Part shown: positions 1-7,397 of the stretch, in pieces
Position numbering within the stretch: position 1 is the first letter of the stretch
How the letters are laid out: each line of letters begins with the position of its first letter
Source of the DNA: a virus
Reading direction: 5' to 3' (one strand)
IMG/VR virus record: IMGVR_UViG_3300008459_007083
Span: 1 to 23,062 of that record
DNA: 23,062 nucleotides
Notes under the pieces: generated by a model
What the model saw: only the letters and a program-made list of their open reading frames with translations
The model's database searches: none
What the model was told of the DNA's origin: nothing
Made by a program: the position numbers and the translations under genes

Positions 1-229
1 CAGTTCCTGCAGTTGTTGGTAAAAGAATTTGAGCCCAAGGCAAATCATTATCTGGTAAATCTGCTTGACTGTATGGGTGATATCCCATAATACGAACTTT
101 GCATCGATTTCCCCACCCATCCTTATTTGCCTGCTTATCTTGAGCAGTTACTGGTGCAACTTGACCAACCCACCAGCGGAATCCATCTCTTCCAACAAAA
201 TTACTTTTTAATAGTGATTCTTCAATCAT
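1..229 (-). CDS. 5: Baseplate hub protein gp5 (N-terminal part only)
   Basis: The gene runs off the left edge, leaving its first 76 codons. It starts at an ATG (229-227) five bases after the stop of the gp27-like hub gene. The translation has a tryptophan-containing start segment (GFRWWVGQVAP, from about residue 16), then a short beta-rich stretch (RCKVRIMGYHPYS) and a DLPWAQI segment. This is the pattern of the OB-fold domain at the N-terminus of T4 gp5, the trimeric protein at the tip of the tail tube that forms the base of the cell-puncturing spike. In T4 gp5 a lysozyme domain follows; here the rest lies outside the window, so its presence cannot be judged. Its position directly after the hub gene fits the gp5-gp27 complex. 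Confidence 0.85.
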   Translation of the reverse strand, partial: MIEESLLKSNFVGRDGFRWWVGQVAPVTAQDKQANKDGWGNRCKVRIMGYHPYSQADLPDNDLPWAQILLPTTAGT

Positions 230-234
230 AGTTT

Positions 235-1566
235 TTACTTGTTATTTGTTCCATAAAGACCGAAAGTATCCCTAACCAATTTCATTGAGGTATAAGATGC
301 CTCTGTATCAAAATGATGGCATAGTTCTTTAATCATATATAGACCACTTTGTTCCTTATCAAATTCATCCTTATCATCACTAGAAATTCTTGGAAATTTG
401 CAGGAAATAATATCACCCGCTCTTAAATTTGTATTGGATGGAACAATCATATTAACTGACTGGGTAAATAAAATATTATATCTCATAATTGCTTGAGATT
501 GATATTTTATTGGATCTGAATTTAAACTTGTTGATATGCCAGATTCAACCGTTCCAACATCTAAAATCTGAGTTAAAATTCTAGTAGGAACGTCTCCTAA
601 ATTAACATTACTACCACTAGATATTTTTGGAAGATCTAATTTTTTGCCTAGATTTTTTACTTGAGATGAATAGTTATCCAATTTAAACACCCCATCCTGT
701 TCTTTTGTAAATCCAAAAGTTAATGGATTATAAAACATCCTGTAACTAGAATATGTTCCGAGTCTTAATTTTTCTAAAAGATTTTGATTTCTTTGAGTAT
801 TATATTTTAAAATTTTAAAATCAGTATTAGATCCTATTCTATTCTCGTTAACTTGACTATAATAATATTCTGCTTTAGAAGAATCCATTATCAATTTGTC
901 AATAGATCGGAATTGGAATCCATCCTTAGTTTGAAAAAATACAAATCCTGCCGTAGCATCTTTCGATATATCAGGAACTCCTTTTGATGCTAACCACACT
1001 AATACTGTAAAAGGTTTTCTTAAATTCCCAATAAATCCGTAAGGATTTGAAGTTTTATCAATAGTGCCTATTCTGTTAGTTTGCAAATATTCACTAATAA
1101 TGCTTCTTACCGAAGTATCAATACTTGAAGTTGTTGGATATTTTTTTGCAACTCTAGAAGTCTCGTTAGTTATTGCTTCTCTAGAAACTAAATTGAGTAA
1201 AAAAGTTTCCCTATTTGTTTCTGAAATTACATCAGTAATACTTGAAACATACAAAGTATCTTTAGTAAAATTTAACCCTGGATTTTTATCAGTATTTCCT
1301 TTTATTTTCAACGATACTCTTTCACCGCCCCTCAAAGGTAAACCATTATAAATTGATTGCCTAGAACCATCCGCGCCACCAAGAGAATCTGATGCTTGAA
1401 TAGAATCACCAGTATTCACTACTCTAATTTTAGCAGTAATTGTAGGAGAAAAAATATCTTCATAGTAATCTATTGATACTGTACCACTTCTAATATCAAC
1501 AGTTTTACTTTGATTATTAGATTCGATAGTTAATTCTTCGTAAATTGACTTATCTATTGCTGCCAT
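235..1566 (-). CDS. Baseplate central hub protein, gp27-like
   Basis: A 443-residue protein with no signal peptide or membrane segment, rich in beta-strand-like and polar sequence, as expected of a virion structural protein. It lies directly upstream of gp5 in the same operon, and its ATG overlaps the stop of the preceding gene (TAATG). The length is close to T4 gp27 (391 residues), the trimeric hub ring that carries gp5. A middle segment (about residues 185-235, with LVWLASKGVPD, GFVFFQT and GFQFRSIDKL) resembles the hub proteins of the gp27 / Mu gp44 fold as I remember them from related phages. I infer the hub role from position, size and this resemblance; sequence identity to T4 gp27 itself is not obvious by eye. 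Confidence 0.65.
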   Translation of the reverse strand: MAAIDKSIYEELTIESNNQSKTVDIRSGTVSIDYYEDIFSPTITAKIRVVNTGDSIQASDSLGGADGSRQSIYNGLPLRGGERVSLKIKGNTDKNPGLNFTKDTLYVSSITDVISETNRETFLLNLVSREAITNETSRVAKKYPTTSSIDTSVRSIISEYLQTNRIGTIDKTSNPYGFIGNLRKPFTVLVWLASKGVPDISKDATAGFVFFQTKDGFQFRSIDKLIMDSSKAEYYYSQVNENRIGSNTDFKILKYNTQRNQNLLEKLRLGTYSSYRMFYNPLTFGFTKEQDGVFKLDNYSSQVKNLGKKLDLPKISSGSNVNLGDVPTRILTQILDVGTVESGISTSLNSDPIKYQSQAIMRYNILFTQSVNMIVPSNTNLRAGDIISCKFPRISSDDKDEFDKEQSGLYMIKELCHHFDTEASYTSMKLVRDTFGLYGTNNK

Positions 1567-3446
1567 TATGTGTATACCAGGTCTAAGAGTAACTTATTTT
1601 TTATAAAACTATTTAACGTCTGACCAACCACAATAACTTGTGGTTGCCCACCACCCCCACCACCAACAGGAATCATCTGTGGTGGTTTCCTATCATCAAT
1701 AACCACCATTTGCTGTCCTGGTTTGCTTGCCTGCTGAATTTGTTGGGTGGAAGTTGCTTGTGATGGTGAAGAAATTTGTGCTAAAGATGGTGCTGGTGGA
1801 GCAACTTGTGCTGGAGATGGAGCACCTGTTGGTTTTCCTGCAACTCCAGTAAGTTGTCTACCAATTGAAAGAAGACCAAGATATGGTTTTGGATCAATTG
1901 GCTTTCCTCCAGGTCTTGCCTCAAAATGCAAGTGAATGTCATAGTTACCACCACTCTTTCCAATTTCACCGATTGTTTGACCATTATACTGCTGTCCCTC
2001 TCTAACAAAAATGCTTGCTAGGTGTGCAAAATAAAATTCAATATTTCCAGATTTAATAATAACTAAATTTCCATATCCAGCACCATTATTTCTAGCATAA
2101 GTAACTTGTCCAGATTGCCTGAAAGAAACATAAAATCCCCTTTTCCCATAAGTTCCAATATCAATTCCGGCGTGAGATCTTGTAGAAGATCTATAAGCAC
2201 CAAAACCTTGTCCAGGAGTTAGACCACCTAAAGAACTCTTATTCATTGCAACATTTAATTCATCTTTTACAGTTGTTGAAACTGTTGGTGATGGAGAAGA
2301 TCTAGTATCAATATTTCTACCAGACTTAACTTGCTCCAAAGATTTTTTAACTTGTTGTGAAGTAATAGAACTACTTTGTCCGTCATGATAAAATTTTCCG
2401 GATGCATTTGGTAAAACTGCAAATTCTTGTGAAAGACCTTGCATAAATTGCTCTGTTGACATCTTCCCAGCCAACCATTGATTTCCTCCCCTATTCATTC
2501 CAATATTAACTTTTGCCGCTATTAAATCTTGATTTTCTGGACTATAAAGATCTTTGTCTGGATTCAATCCTGCTGCTTTTGCTCTACCAACTAAGTATTG
2601 TGGAAGTTGTTGATACTTTCCTACAGCACCGGTTGCTCTTCTAGCAACATCTGCAATAGTCATTTTCGTTGCACCAGGCAAAGTTGTGCTGGGATACATC
2701 GCTTCATAGTTTCCACCAGATTCTTTTGATGCAACTAAATCTAATAATGGTTTCCATTCTCCAGAAGAAGATGTTGTTCCTCCAGGAGGAGACTCATAAC
2801 TTGTCCCAAATGGAGCAGCATCTTGTCCAGTAACCACTCCCTCACTTAAAGTAGTAGTCATCAATTTCATACCTTCATCAAATTGACTTTGCATCTCCTC
2901 AAAATTGTTACCAAGTTCACTCAATGAACTTCTAACTCTATTCGATGTATCAAAAAAATCAAATGATATGACATTCTGGAAAACTGCACCCAATACTTTA
3001 CCAAACCCAGTAAATGTATCTAATACATTACCCATAAAAGATTTAAATATGGTTACCATTCTTTGAATTCTGGCAATCAATTCTGTTGCCATTGTTATAA
3101 TTGTTGGCAAATTATATGTCAACCATCCAAGTAAAAGTGAACCTAAGAAATCAAGTATTCTACTCAAAAATCCCTTTGCACCTTTAGTAATAGCATTTAT
3201 TGGTCTAAAAATAACTTCCCTAGCCTCGATTACATCTTCCTTTGCCTTTCTTTGAAAATATTCTTTCTTTCTGGCAAAAGATTTTTTATCTCCTTGTATT
3301 GCTTCTTTAGTGACTCTTGTTTTATTCAAGAGAACTTTTTTCATATCAACTGTAGTTTTTTTACTCTTATCTAATGAAGAAGAGAATGAAAAAAATCTAC
3401 TAGATATTTTGCGAAGATTTAAGAAAGACCCTGCTATAGTTGCCAT
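1566..3446 (-). CDS. Tape-measure-like tail protein with lysozyme-like and M23 peptidase domains
   Basis: A 626-residue protein in four parts. Residues 1-90 are basic and helical. Residues about 90-140 are a hydrophobic stretch (FLGSLLLGWLTYNLP) typical of tape-measure proteins. Residues about 228-350 look like a lytic transglycosylase/lysozyme domain: SKESGGNY with candidate catalytic Glu242, then GAVGKYQQLP and LYSPENQDLIA. Residues about 410-525 are an M23 (lysostaphin-type) endopeptidase with zinc ligands His425 and Asp429 (HxxxD), His475, and the HxH pair His505/His507. The last 100 residues are Pro/Gly/Gln-rich and end in a short hydrophobic tail. Such domains cut cell-wall glycan and peptide so that tail DNA delivery can pass the host murein. 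It is one base downstream of another tape-measure-like gene that it resembles, so it could be a hub protein instead of the ruler itself. Confidence 0.8.
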   Translation of the reverse strand: MATIAGSFLNLRKISSRFFSFSSSLDKSKKTTVDMKKVLLNKTRVTKEAIQGDKKSFARKKEYFQRKAKEDVIEAREVIFRPINAITKGAKGFLSRILDFLGSLLLGWLTYNLPTIITMATELIARIQRMVTIFKSFMGNVLDTFTGFGKVLGAVFQNVISFDFFDTSNRVRSSLSELGNNFEEMQSQFDEGMKLMTTTLSEGVVTGQDAAPFGTSYESPPGGTTSSSGEWKPLLDLVASKESGGNYEAMYPSTTLPGATKMTIADVARRATGAVGKYQQLPQYLVGRAKAAGLNPDKDLYSPENQDLIAAKVNIGMNRGGNQWLAGKMSTEQFMQGLSQEFAVLPNASGKFYHDGQSSSITSQQVKKSLEQVKSGRNIDTRSSPSPTVSTTVKDELNVAMNKSSLGGLTPGQGFGAYRSSTRSHAGIDIGTYGKRGFYVSFRQSGQVTYARNNGAGYGNLVIIKSGNIEFYFAHLASIFVREGQQYNGQTIGEIGKSGGNYDIHLHFEARPGGKPIDPKPYLGLLSIGRQLTGVAGKPTGAPSPAQVAPPAPSLAQISSPSQATSTQQIQQASKPGQQMVVIDDRKPPQMIPVGGGGGGQPQVIVVGQTLNSFIKNKLLLDLVYT

Positions 3447-3447
3447 T

Positions 3448-5238
3448 TTATGTTACTATATTATAGCTTACTTGGGAATATAACAAATAAAAATTATCAG
3501 GATTTCCGGAAGATATGGATGGTACTTCGGAAGCTGCTCCACTTCTTTCAGACATTTGTGGCATTTGTGGTTGACCTCCACCAGAACTCATATACACTAC
3601 ATTTGGTTTTGCTTCTGGTTCTTGACCAATCGTGGGTGTTGAGGTTGGAATTCTTTGAGTTTGCGCAGGAGATATTGATGGGGATGAAGATGGTACTGAA
3701 GATATTTGTTCTGCCTGACCAGGAACTTTAGATTCTCTTTCTACACCTGGTATCGAAATTTCACCAAATTCTGCAGGTTTGCTAAAATCAACCGTCACCT
3801 CCTCCGAAGGTGTTTCTTTATTGGGATTAAATGAAAACTCCATAGGAGGAGGAACCATATTTACAGATGGTGCAGTAACAGGGGTGGGTGGAGGACTACT
3901 TACTTGTGGGGGAGGAATAACTGGTGAAGTTGGAGTAACATTAACAGGTGATGGATTAGTAGTAGAAGGTGTCGATGAAGGAGGAGGAGGAGAAGTAGTT
4001 GTAGTAGTAGGAGTAATAGGTCGAGAAATACTAGAAGAAGTAGCAGGTTCATTTGGATTTTTCCCCAAAAGATTACCCCCAAACATTTCTGAAACTGCAT
4101 CAAGAGTGTAGGCAGCAGCAAAGGGAATTTTAAGTGCTCCTGGAGCAAAAAGTGCTCCTGCAGAAACCGCTGCATCTACATTTTGACCACTGGCAAGATC
4201 CATAACGCCACTAGCACCAGTAAAGAATTTTGATATGCCACCAAGAAACCCCCCACCAGGTTTTCCTCCAGCGGTAGGTGGTTTTCCTCCAGCAGCGGCA
4301 CCAGCACCAGCAGCCCCTACACCAGCGGCTGCCGCTGCTGCTGGAACTTTTCCAATATTTAATAATCCTTTAGCAGCATTACCAAGGAGTCCAAAAAATT
4401 TACCAATAGTATTCTTTAAGAGAAAACTACCAACACTAAGTGATAATGATGCAATTGTTCGGGAAATTGCTAAAAATCCACCATTAAGTAATAATAAAAT
4501 GCCACCAACAATTGCAAGATTTTTTAGGACTGAATTTTTAATGTTTTCTAATTTTTCAGTATTACCACTAGAAAGAGCTCTAAAAGTTTCTATAGCTTTA
4601 TCAAATAACCACCCAGAAAATAATATAGTAAAAAATTCCATTACTCTACCAAGAGTAAATTGCACTCTTTGACCAATAGCTTGTATTGGTGCCATTAATG
4701 CCGAAACAATCTTTTTCTCTATTAAATTTTCTTTATCTGTCCTATATTGTTGTTCTGCCTCTCTATTTTGTAAAACTTTTTCTTCTAATTCCTTTTTTTG
4801 CTCTAAATTTGAATCGGAAATAAGTGCAGTTTTTACTCCCAATAATTGATTCCCTAAATCAACTACTTTAGTCTGTAAAACTTGAAATTGATTTTGTAGT
4901 GTTCCAATAATGTTATTGTTTAGTGCTAATTGCTGCTCGTCTCTAGTAGTAAGTGCATTTATCTGCTTTTGCAGAGAAGAAACTAAATTTGGATCTACTT
5001 GTGGGGTTTGTGCAGTTGGAACTAACTCTGAAGAATCTATAGCCCTAGTCAAGGGAACAATTGCACCCCCTCTACCACCACCCGCACCTCCACGATTTCC
5101 AGTAAATTTGGAACTAGAAATTCTGGTAATTCTACCTAAACCAAAATTTCTTAAACTAATTCTTTCAGAAGACGTGTAGTATCCACCTTCAGGCTTTTCA
5201 CCAGTTTGAGATCTTTCTAGTGCTTCTTGCCTATCCAT
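3448..5238 (-). CDS. Tape-measure-like tail protein (possible gp29 counterpart)
   Basis: A 596-residue protein. Residues 50-60 are glycine-rich; about 85-175 are a heptad-like, Gln/Glu/Lys-rich region likely to form a coiled coil; 190-290 hold several hydrophobic segments (LAIVGGILLLLNGGFLAI is the clearest); 297-330 are Ala/Gly-rich; and 395-545 are almost entirely Pro, Ser and Thr. Length is close to T4 gp29 (590 residues), the tape-measure/hub protein, and the gene sits directly after gp26 and its frameshift partner, where tailed phages put the tape measure. Its ATG overlaps the 57-codon ORF's stop by eight bases, suggesting translational coupling. No enzymatic domain is visible. The Pro/Ser/Thr stretch gives tandem triplet-like DNA at 3950-4030, which is coding, not a separate repeat element. 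Function is inferred from context and composition. Confidence 0.65.
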   Translation of the reverse strand: MDRQEALERSQTGEKPEGGYYTSSERISLRNFGLGRITRISSSKFTGNRGGAGGGRGGAIVPLTRAIDSSELVPTAQTPQVDPNLVSSLQKQINALTTRDEQQLALNNNIIGTLQNQFQVLQTKVVDLGNQLLGVKTALISDSNLEQKKELEEKVLQNREAEQQYRTDKENLIEKKIVSALMAPIQAIGQRVQFTLGRVMEFFTILFSGWLFDKAIETFRALSSGNTEKLENIKNSVLKNLAIVGGILLLLNGGFLAISRTIASLSLSVGSFLLKNTIGKFFGLLGNAAKGLLNIGKVPAAAAAAGVGAAGAGAAAGGKPPTAGGKPGGGFLGGISKFFTGASGVMDLASGQNVDAAVSAGALFAPGALKIPFAAAYTLDAVSEMFGGNLLGKNPNEPATSSSISRPITPTTTTTSPPPPSSTPSTTNPSPVNVTPTSPVIPPPQVSSPPPTPVTAPSVNMVPPPMEFSFNPNKETPSEEVTVDFSKPAEFGEISIPGVERESKVPGQAEQISSVPSSSPSISPAQTQRIPTSTPTIGQEPEAKPNVVYMSSGGGQPQMPQMSERSGAASEVPSISSGNPDNFYLLYSQVSYNIVT

Positions 5239-5404
5239 TCGCCTGCTGCTTTAGTTTTTCTTCCTCAAGATGATTATGTAAAAGAGATATATAGATTTCT
5301 CTTTCCCAAGGAATCATATTTTCTAACTCTGTCAAGCTATATTTATGATACTGCATCAAGGCAAAATTTGTCTTATAGTATGACGCAATATCTTCATGCG
5401 CCAT
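5231..5404 (-). CDS. 57-codon ORF, candidate -1 frameshift extension of gp26 (tail assembly chaperone type)
   Basis: The 57-residue translation begins MAHEDIASYYKTNF and has a helical, acidic body (SLTELENMIPWEREIYISLL, then HLEEEKLKQQ). The ORF is open upstream of its ATG into the end of gp26, in the -1 frame. A slip at 5413-5419 would read Arg-Val-Gly and then this ORF, giving a fusion of about 298 residues. The ATG (5404) has little sign of a ribosome-binding site; the preceding bases GCGTAGGT overlap gp26's stop. The position, between gp26 and the tape-measure genes, is that of the T part of G/GT-type tail chaperones. Independent initiation at the ATG is the alternative. T4 has gp51 beside gp26, but I see no basis to equate the two. 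Confidence 0.75.
   Translation of the reverse strand: MAHEDIASYYKTNFALMQYHKYSLTELENMIPWEREIYISLLHNHLEEEKLKQQANG
5340..5347 (-). promoter_or_regulatory. Possible T4-type late promoter before the tape-measure genes
   Basis: The minus strand reads CATAAATA, a match to the NATAAATA core of T4-like late promoters. It lies inside the 57-codon ORF, about 100 bases before the first tape-measure gene's start. AT-rich coding DNA produces this motif by chance, so the call is weak. Confidence 0.25.
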
Positions 5405-5419
5405 ACCTACGCGAAAAAA
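5377..5419 (-). promoter_or_regulatory. Programmed -1 ribosomal frameshift signal at the end of gp26
   Basis: On the minus strand, gp26 ends TCT TTT TTC GCG TAG. Bases 5419-5413 form the heptamer T TTT TTC, a canonical X XXY YYZ slippery site in the zero frame. Five bases (GCGTA) separate it from an 11-bp stem: 5407-5397 (GGTATGGCGCA) pairs with 5387-5377 (TGCGTCATACT), with two G-U pairs and a nine-base loop. The 5-base spacing is in the usual range for -1 stimulators. The -1 frame leads directly into the 57-codon ORF. All elements are read from the sequence; that slipping happens is inferred. Confidence 0.75.
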
Positions 5420-6126
5420 GATGTCAAGCCCTCAAGAACAACATCACTTTCAACACCAGTTTTTGGGTTCTTAACAGTCAAGGTATGGGAAAGTTTAGGC
5501 ATTGTTTCAAAAAACTTTTCAATTTCTTTAAACTGATTTGATGTAAGTTGCTCAATAAATTCACTCAATTCCTTCTTAGTGCAATCAGAAGCTGCCCAAG
5601 ATTCTTCTTCACTATAAACCTGTTCTATACAAGAACATATTAAATCGAAAGTATTTGTTACTGATAGAGTTTCACCAACTTCAAAATTATTTTTAATAAA
5701 CTCATTCATTGATGGATACTTCATTCTCATAGAAAGATTATCATCTAGTTTAATATCTTTAGTATGATCTGGAGAAGTTTGAACTTGAATGTCGTCCAAA
5801 TTGATAGTCATAGGAACTTGTGTTTGACCATCATCCGGACAAGTAATTAGGACATCAACCGTCTCTCCTACAGACTTTCCTCTGATATTTAAGAATAAGT
5901 ACTCAATATCAAAAGTAGATAACTCATCTACTTTAATACCTTTACTCAAAATACAATTTGAGATTACAGTTTTGACTGCGTTTGCAATTTGCTTAGTATC
6001 CTCACTTTCCATTGCGATAATGAGAACCTTTTCTTCTTTGACTAAAAAGGGTCTATATCTAATCTTTTTTTGTAATGAAGGAACTTCCAATTCATAAATT
6101 GGTGTAGAAATCTTTGGTAATGGCAT
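5407..6126 (-). CDS. 26: Baseplate hub assembly protein gp26
   Basis: A 239-residue protein of the T4 gp26 / T4_baseplate family (T4 gp26 has 208 residues), which acts in assembly of the baseplate hub. It starts MPLPKISTPIYELEVPS and continues into a basic/hydrophobic stretch with RPFLVKEEKVLIIAMES, then the segment DIEYLFLNIRGKSVGE, all characteristic of the family; a Cys-Pro-Asp-Asp turn follows (CPDDGQT). The body is cytoplasmic-type with no membrane segment. AGG sits about eight bases before the ATG. The C-terminus (LTSFFA) is written over the slippery heptamer described at 5413-5419, so a fraction of product may be extended by the downstream ORF. Family identity is firm; the chaperone-like behaviour is inference from that frameshift layout. 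Confidence 0.85.
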   Translation of the reverse strand: MPLPKISTPIYELEVPSLQKKIRYRPFLVKEEKVLIIAMESEDTKQIANAVKTVISNCILSKGIKVDELSTFDIEYLFLNIRGKSVGETVDVLITCPDDGQTQVPMTINLDDIQVQTSPDHTKDIKLDDNLSMRMKYPSMNEFIKNNFEVGETLSVTNTFDLICSCIEQVYSEEESWAASDCTKKELSEFIEQLTSNQFKEIEKFFETMPKLSHTLTVKNPKTGVESDVVLEGLTSFFA

Positions 6127-6149
6127 AATAACCTATCTATTCATATGAT

Positions 6150-6156
6150 TATTTAG
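6150..6156 (-). promoter_or_regulatory. CTAAATA element overlapping the gp54-like stop codon, 24 bases before gp26
   Basis: The minus strand reads CTAAATA, differing in one base from the ATAAATA core of T4-type late promoters. The TAA in it is the stop codon of the upstream gene, and gp26 begins 24 bases on. The same arrangement occurs after thyX at 13251-13257. Promoter activity is inferred from recurrence and spacing only. Confidence 0.35.
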
Positions 6157-6923
6157 AATGTGAAATTAGTACTATTTGGATCATATGCAAACGTAACTTT
6201 TGCATTCGCATCTAAAAAGTAACTATTGCTTGACTGATTTTGTTGGTTCGGTTGAGTTTGATCCTTATTATTATCAGAATTTCTGTTTATATCCGCACTA
6301 GTAACTTTCCCACAAACATACCTATCATAATTAAAAGTAACACTAATTGTTAATGTACTACTACCCTCATAAGAAACTGATGGAGAAGCAACTGCTAAAG
6401 GAAATAACCCATAAAAATTATACTCAATCGGATTTGAATAATCTTTGTTAAATTTTATAATTTTTGTAGAATCGCATTTATAACCAGAATCAACATCAGA
6501 TGGATACTGCATTCTATAAAAATATCCAGGAGTTGCAGGATTTAATGCACTGTTTGATATATCAGAAGATCCGGATGCAATATATTCTGTCCAGTGCTCT
6601 AAAAATTTTACCATTTTATACTTATGATCTACATAAAAAGACAGATCAATTGGGTTAAACATTTTAGTGTGAGCAAATTTTTCCATCACACCAGTATAAC
6701 TGCCCTTCAAATCCATAGTGGCAAATGAACTAGTTGGTAAAGAAGCAGAATAACACATTAAACCAGCGTCCTCAGTAATAAAACGATAATCCACGTTTCT
6801 TAAGGACAAATATCTTCTTAAATTTGCAGATAGACCACCAAAACTAACCTGATATTGTGAAGTTTGAGCTAAATTAAATATAGGTTTAATATCACTTATT
6901 CGTTTTGGTTTGATTATAGCCAC
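6153..6923 (-). CDS. 54: Tail-tube-like baseplate protein, probably tail tube initiator gp54
   Basis: A structural protein of 256 residues if it starts at the GTG at 6923-6921 (VAIIKPKRISDIK...). A longer frame exists but would overlap the divergent gp4 gene and adds an unlikely hydrophobic leader (FSFICHYTYSIVLL), so the GTG is preferred. The body has the tail-tube-type pattern: CYSASLPTSSF, then DLKGSYTGV, FAHTKMFNPIDLSFYVD, KFLEHWTEYI, and late beta segments (TLTISVTFNYDRYV). These are shared by phage tail tube, gp48 and gp54 proteins. Because gp48 is recognisable elsewhere in the window, gp54, which in T4 starts tube polymerisation on the baseplate, is the best match; T4 gp54 has 320 residues. 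Its stop (TAA) is part of a CTAAATA element before gp26. Confidence 0.6.
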   Translation of the reverse strand: MAIIKPKRISDIKPIFNLAQTSQYQVSFGGLSANLRRYLSLRNVDYRFITEDAGLMCYSASLPTSSFATMDLKGSYTGVMEKFAHTKMFNPIDLSFYVDHKYKMVKFLEHWTEYIASGSSDISNSALNPATPGYFYRMQYPSDVDSGYKCDSTKIIKFNKDYSNPIEYNFYGLFPLAVASPSVSYEGSSTLTISVTFNYDRYVCGKVTSADINRNSDNNKDQTQPNQQNQSSNSYFLDANAKVTFAYDPNSTNFTF

Positions 6924-6924
6924 T

Positions 6925-6931
6925 CTAAATA
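6925..6931 (+). promoter_or_regulatory. CTAAATA element in the divergent gp54/gp4 intergenic region
   Basis: The 36 bases between the divergent genes carry CTAAATATTT on the plus strand, 29 bases before the gp4 start. It resembles a T4-type late -10 element. The rest of the gap is plain AT-rich sequence (CTATACTATATGTATA) with no clear -35, in keeping with late promoters, which need none. Another copy, at 7787-7793, lies 18 bases before gp48. Confidence 0.4.
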
Positions 6932-6959
6932 TTTTTAATAGAACTATACTATATGTATA

Positions 6960-7397
6960 ATGGCATATAAAGGAAAATACCAACCATCAAATTCAAAAAA
7001 ATATAAAGGCGACCCTACAAATATCGTTTATAGATCTTTGTGGGAAAGAAAATTTATGGTTTATTGTGACAAAAATGAAAATGTTCTTGAATGGGGAAGT
7101 GAGGAAATTGCTCTCCCATATCGTTCTCCAATTGATGGAAGAGTTCATAGATATTTTCCAGATTTTTATATTAAAGTTCGAGAAAGCACCGGTCAAATTA
7201 AAAAATATATTATAGAAATTAAACCAAAAAAACAAACAGTAGAACCGAAAATTCCTAAGAGAAAAACCAAAGGATATATTTACGAGGTTGTTGAGTATGC
7301 CAAAAACCAGGCAAAATGGAAGGCAGCTCAAGAATTTTGTGAAGATAGGATGTGGGAATTCAAAGTTCTTACTGAGGATGAATTAGGTATAAACTAA
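6960..7397 (+). CDS. 4: Head completion protein gp4 (TnsA-like nuclease fold)
   Basis: A 145-residue protein, close to T4 gp4 (150 residues), which acts on filled heads before tail joining. It carries the family's conserved run: YRSLWERKF (about residues 24-32), then VLEWGSEEI, PYRSP, and HRYFPDFYI (about 58-67), with a later IIEIKPK. The Glu/Asp plus E-x-K arrangement (FPDF...EIKPK) is that of a restriction-endonuclease-like fold, as in TnsA. Whether it cleaves DNA is not shown by the sequence. It leads the plus-strand block and its stop overlaps the next ATG (TAATG), implying coupled translation. Family assignment is strong. Confidence 0.85.
   Translation: MAYKGKYQPSNSKKYKGDPTNIVYRSLWERKFMVYCDKNENVLEWGSEEIALPYRSPIDGRVHRYFPDFYIKVRESTGQIKKYIIEIKPKKQTVEPKIPKRKTKGYIYEVVEYAKNQAKWKAAQEFCEDRMWEFKVLTEDELGIN

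Noticed and set aside
3950-4030. Triplet-like GGA/AGT repeat run, candidate repeat array
   Set aside because: It is explained by the Pro/Ser/Thr-rich coding segment of the minus-strand gene; units are irregular and there are no spacers.
4259-4293. 14-base direct repeat (GGTTTTCCTCCAGC twice)
   Set aside because: Encodes repeated Ala-Gly-Gly-Lys-Pro in the tape-measure-like protein; no sign of a mobile or attachment site.
4235-4672. Plus-strand 145-residue proline-rich frame
   Set aside because: It is the reverse complement of the Ala/Gly-rich middle of the tape-measure-like gene, with no ribosome-binding site; a compositional shadow.
5227-5541. Plus-strand 104-residue frame across the frameshift region
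   Set aside because: Antisense to gp26, the 57-codon ORF and the tape-measure start; low-quality sequence and no start signal.
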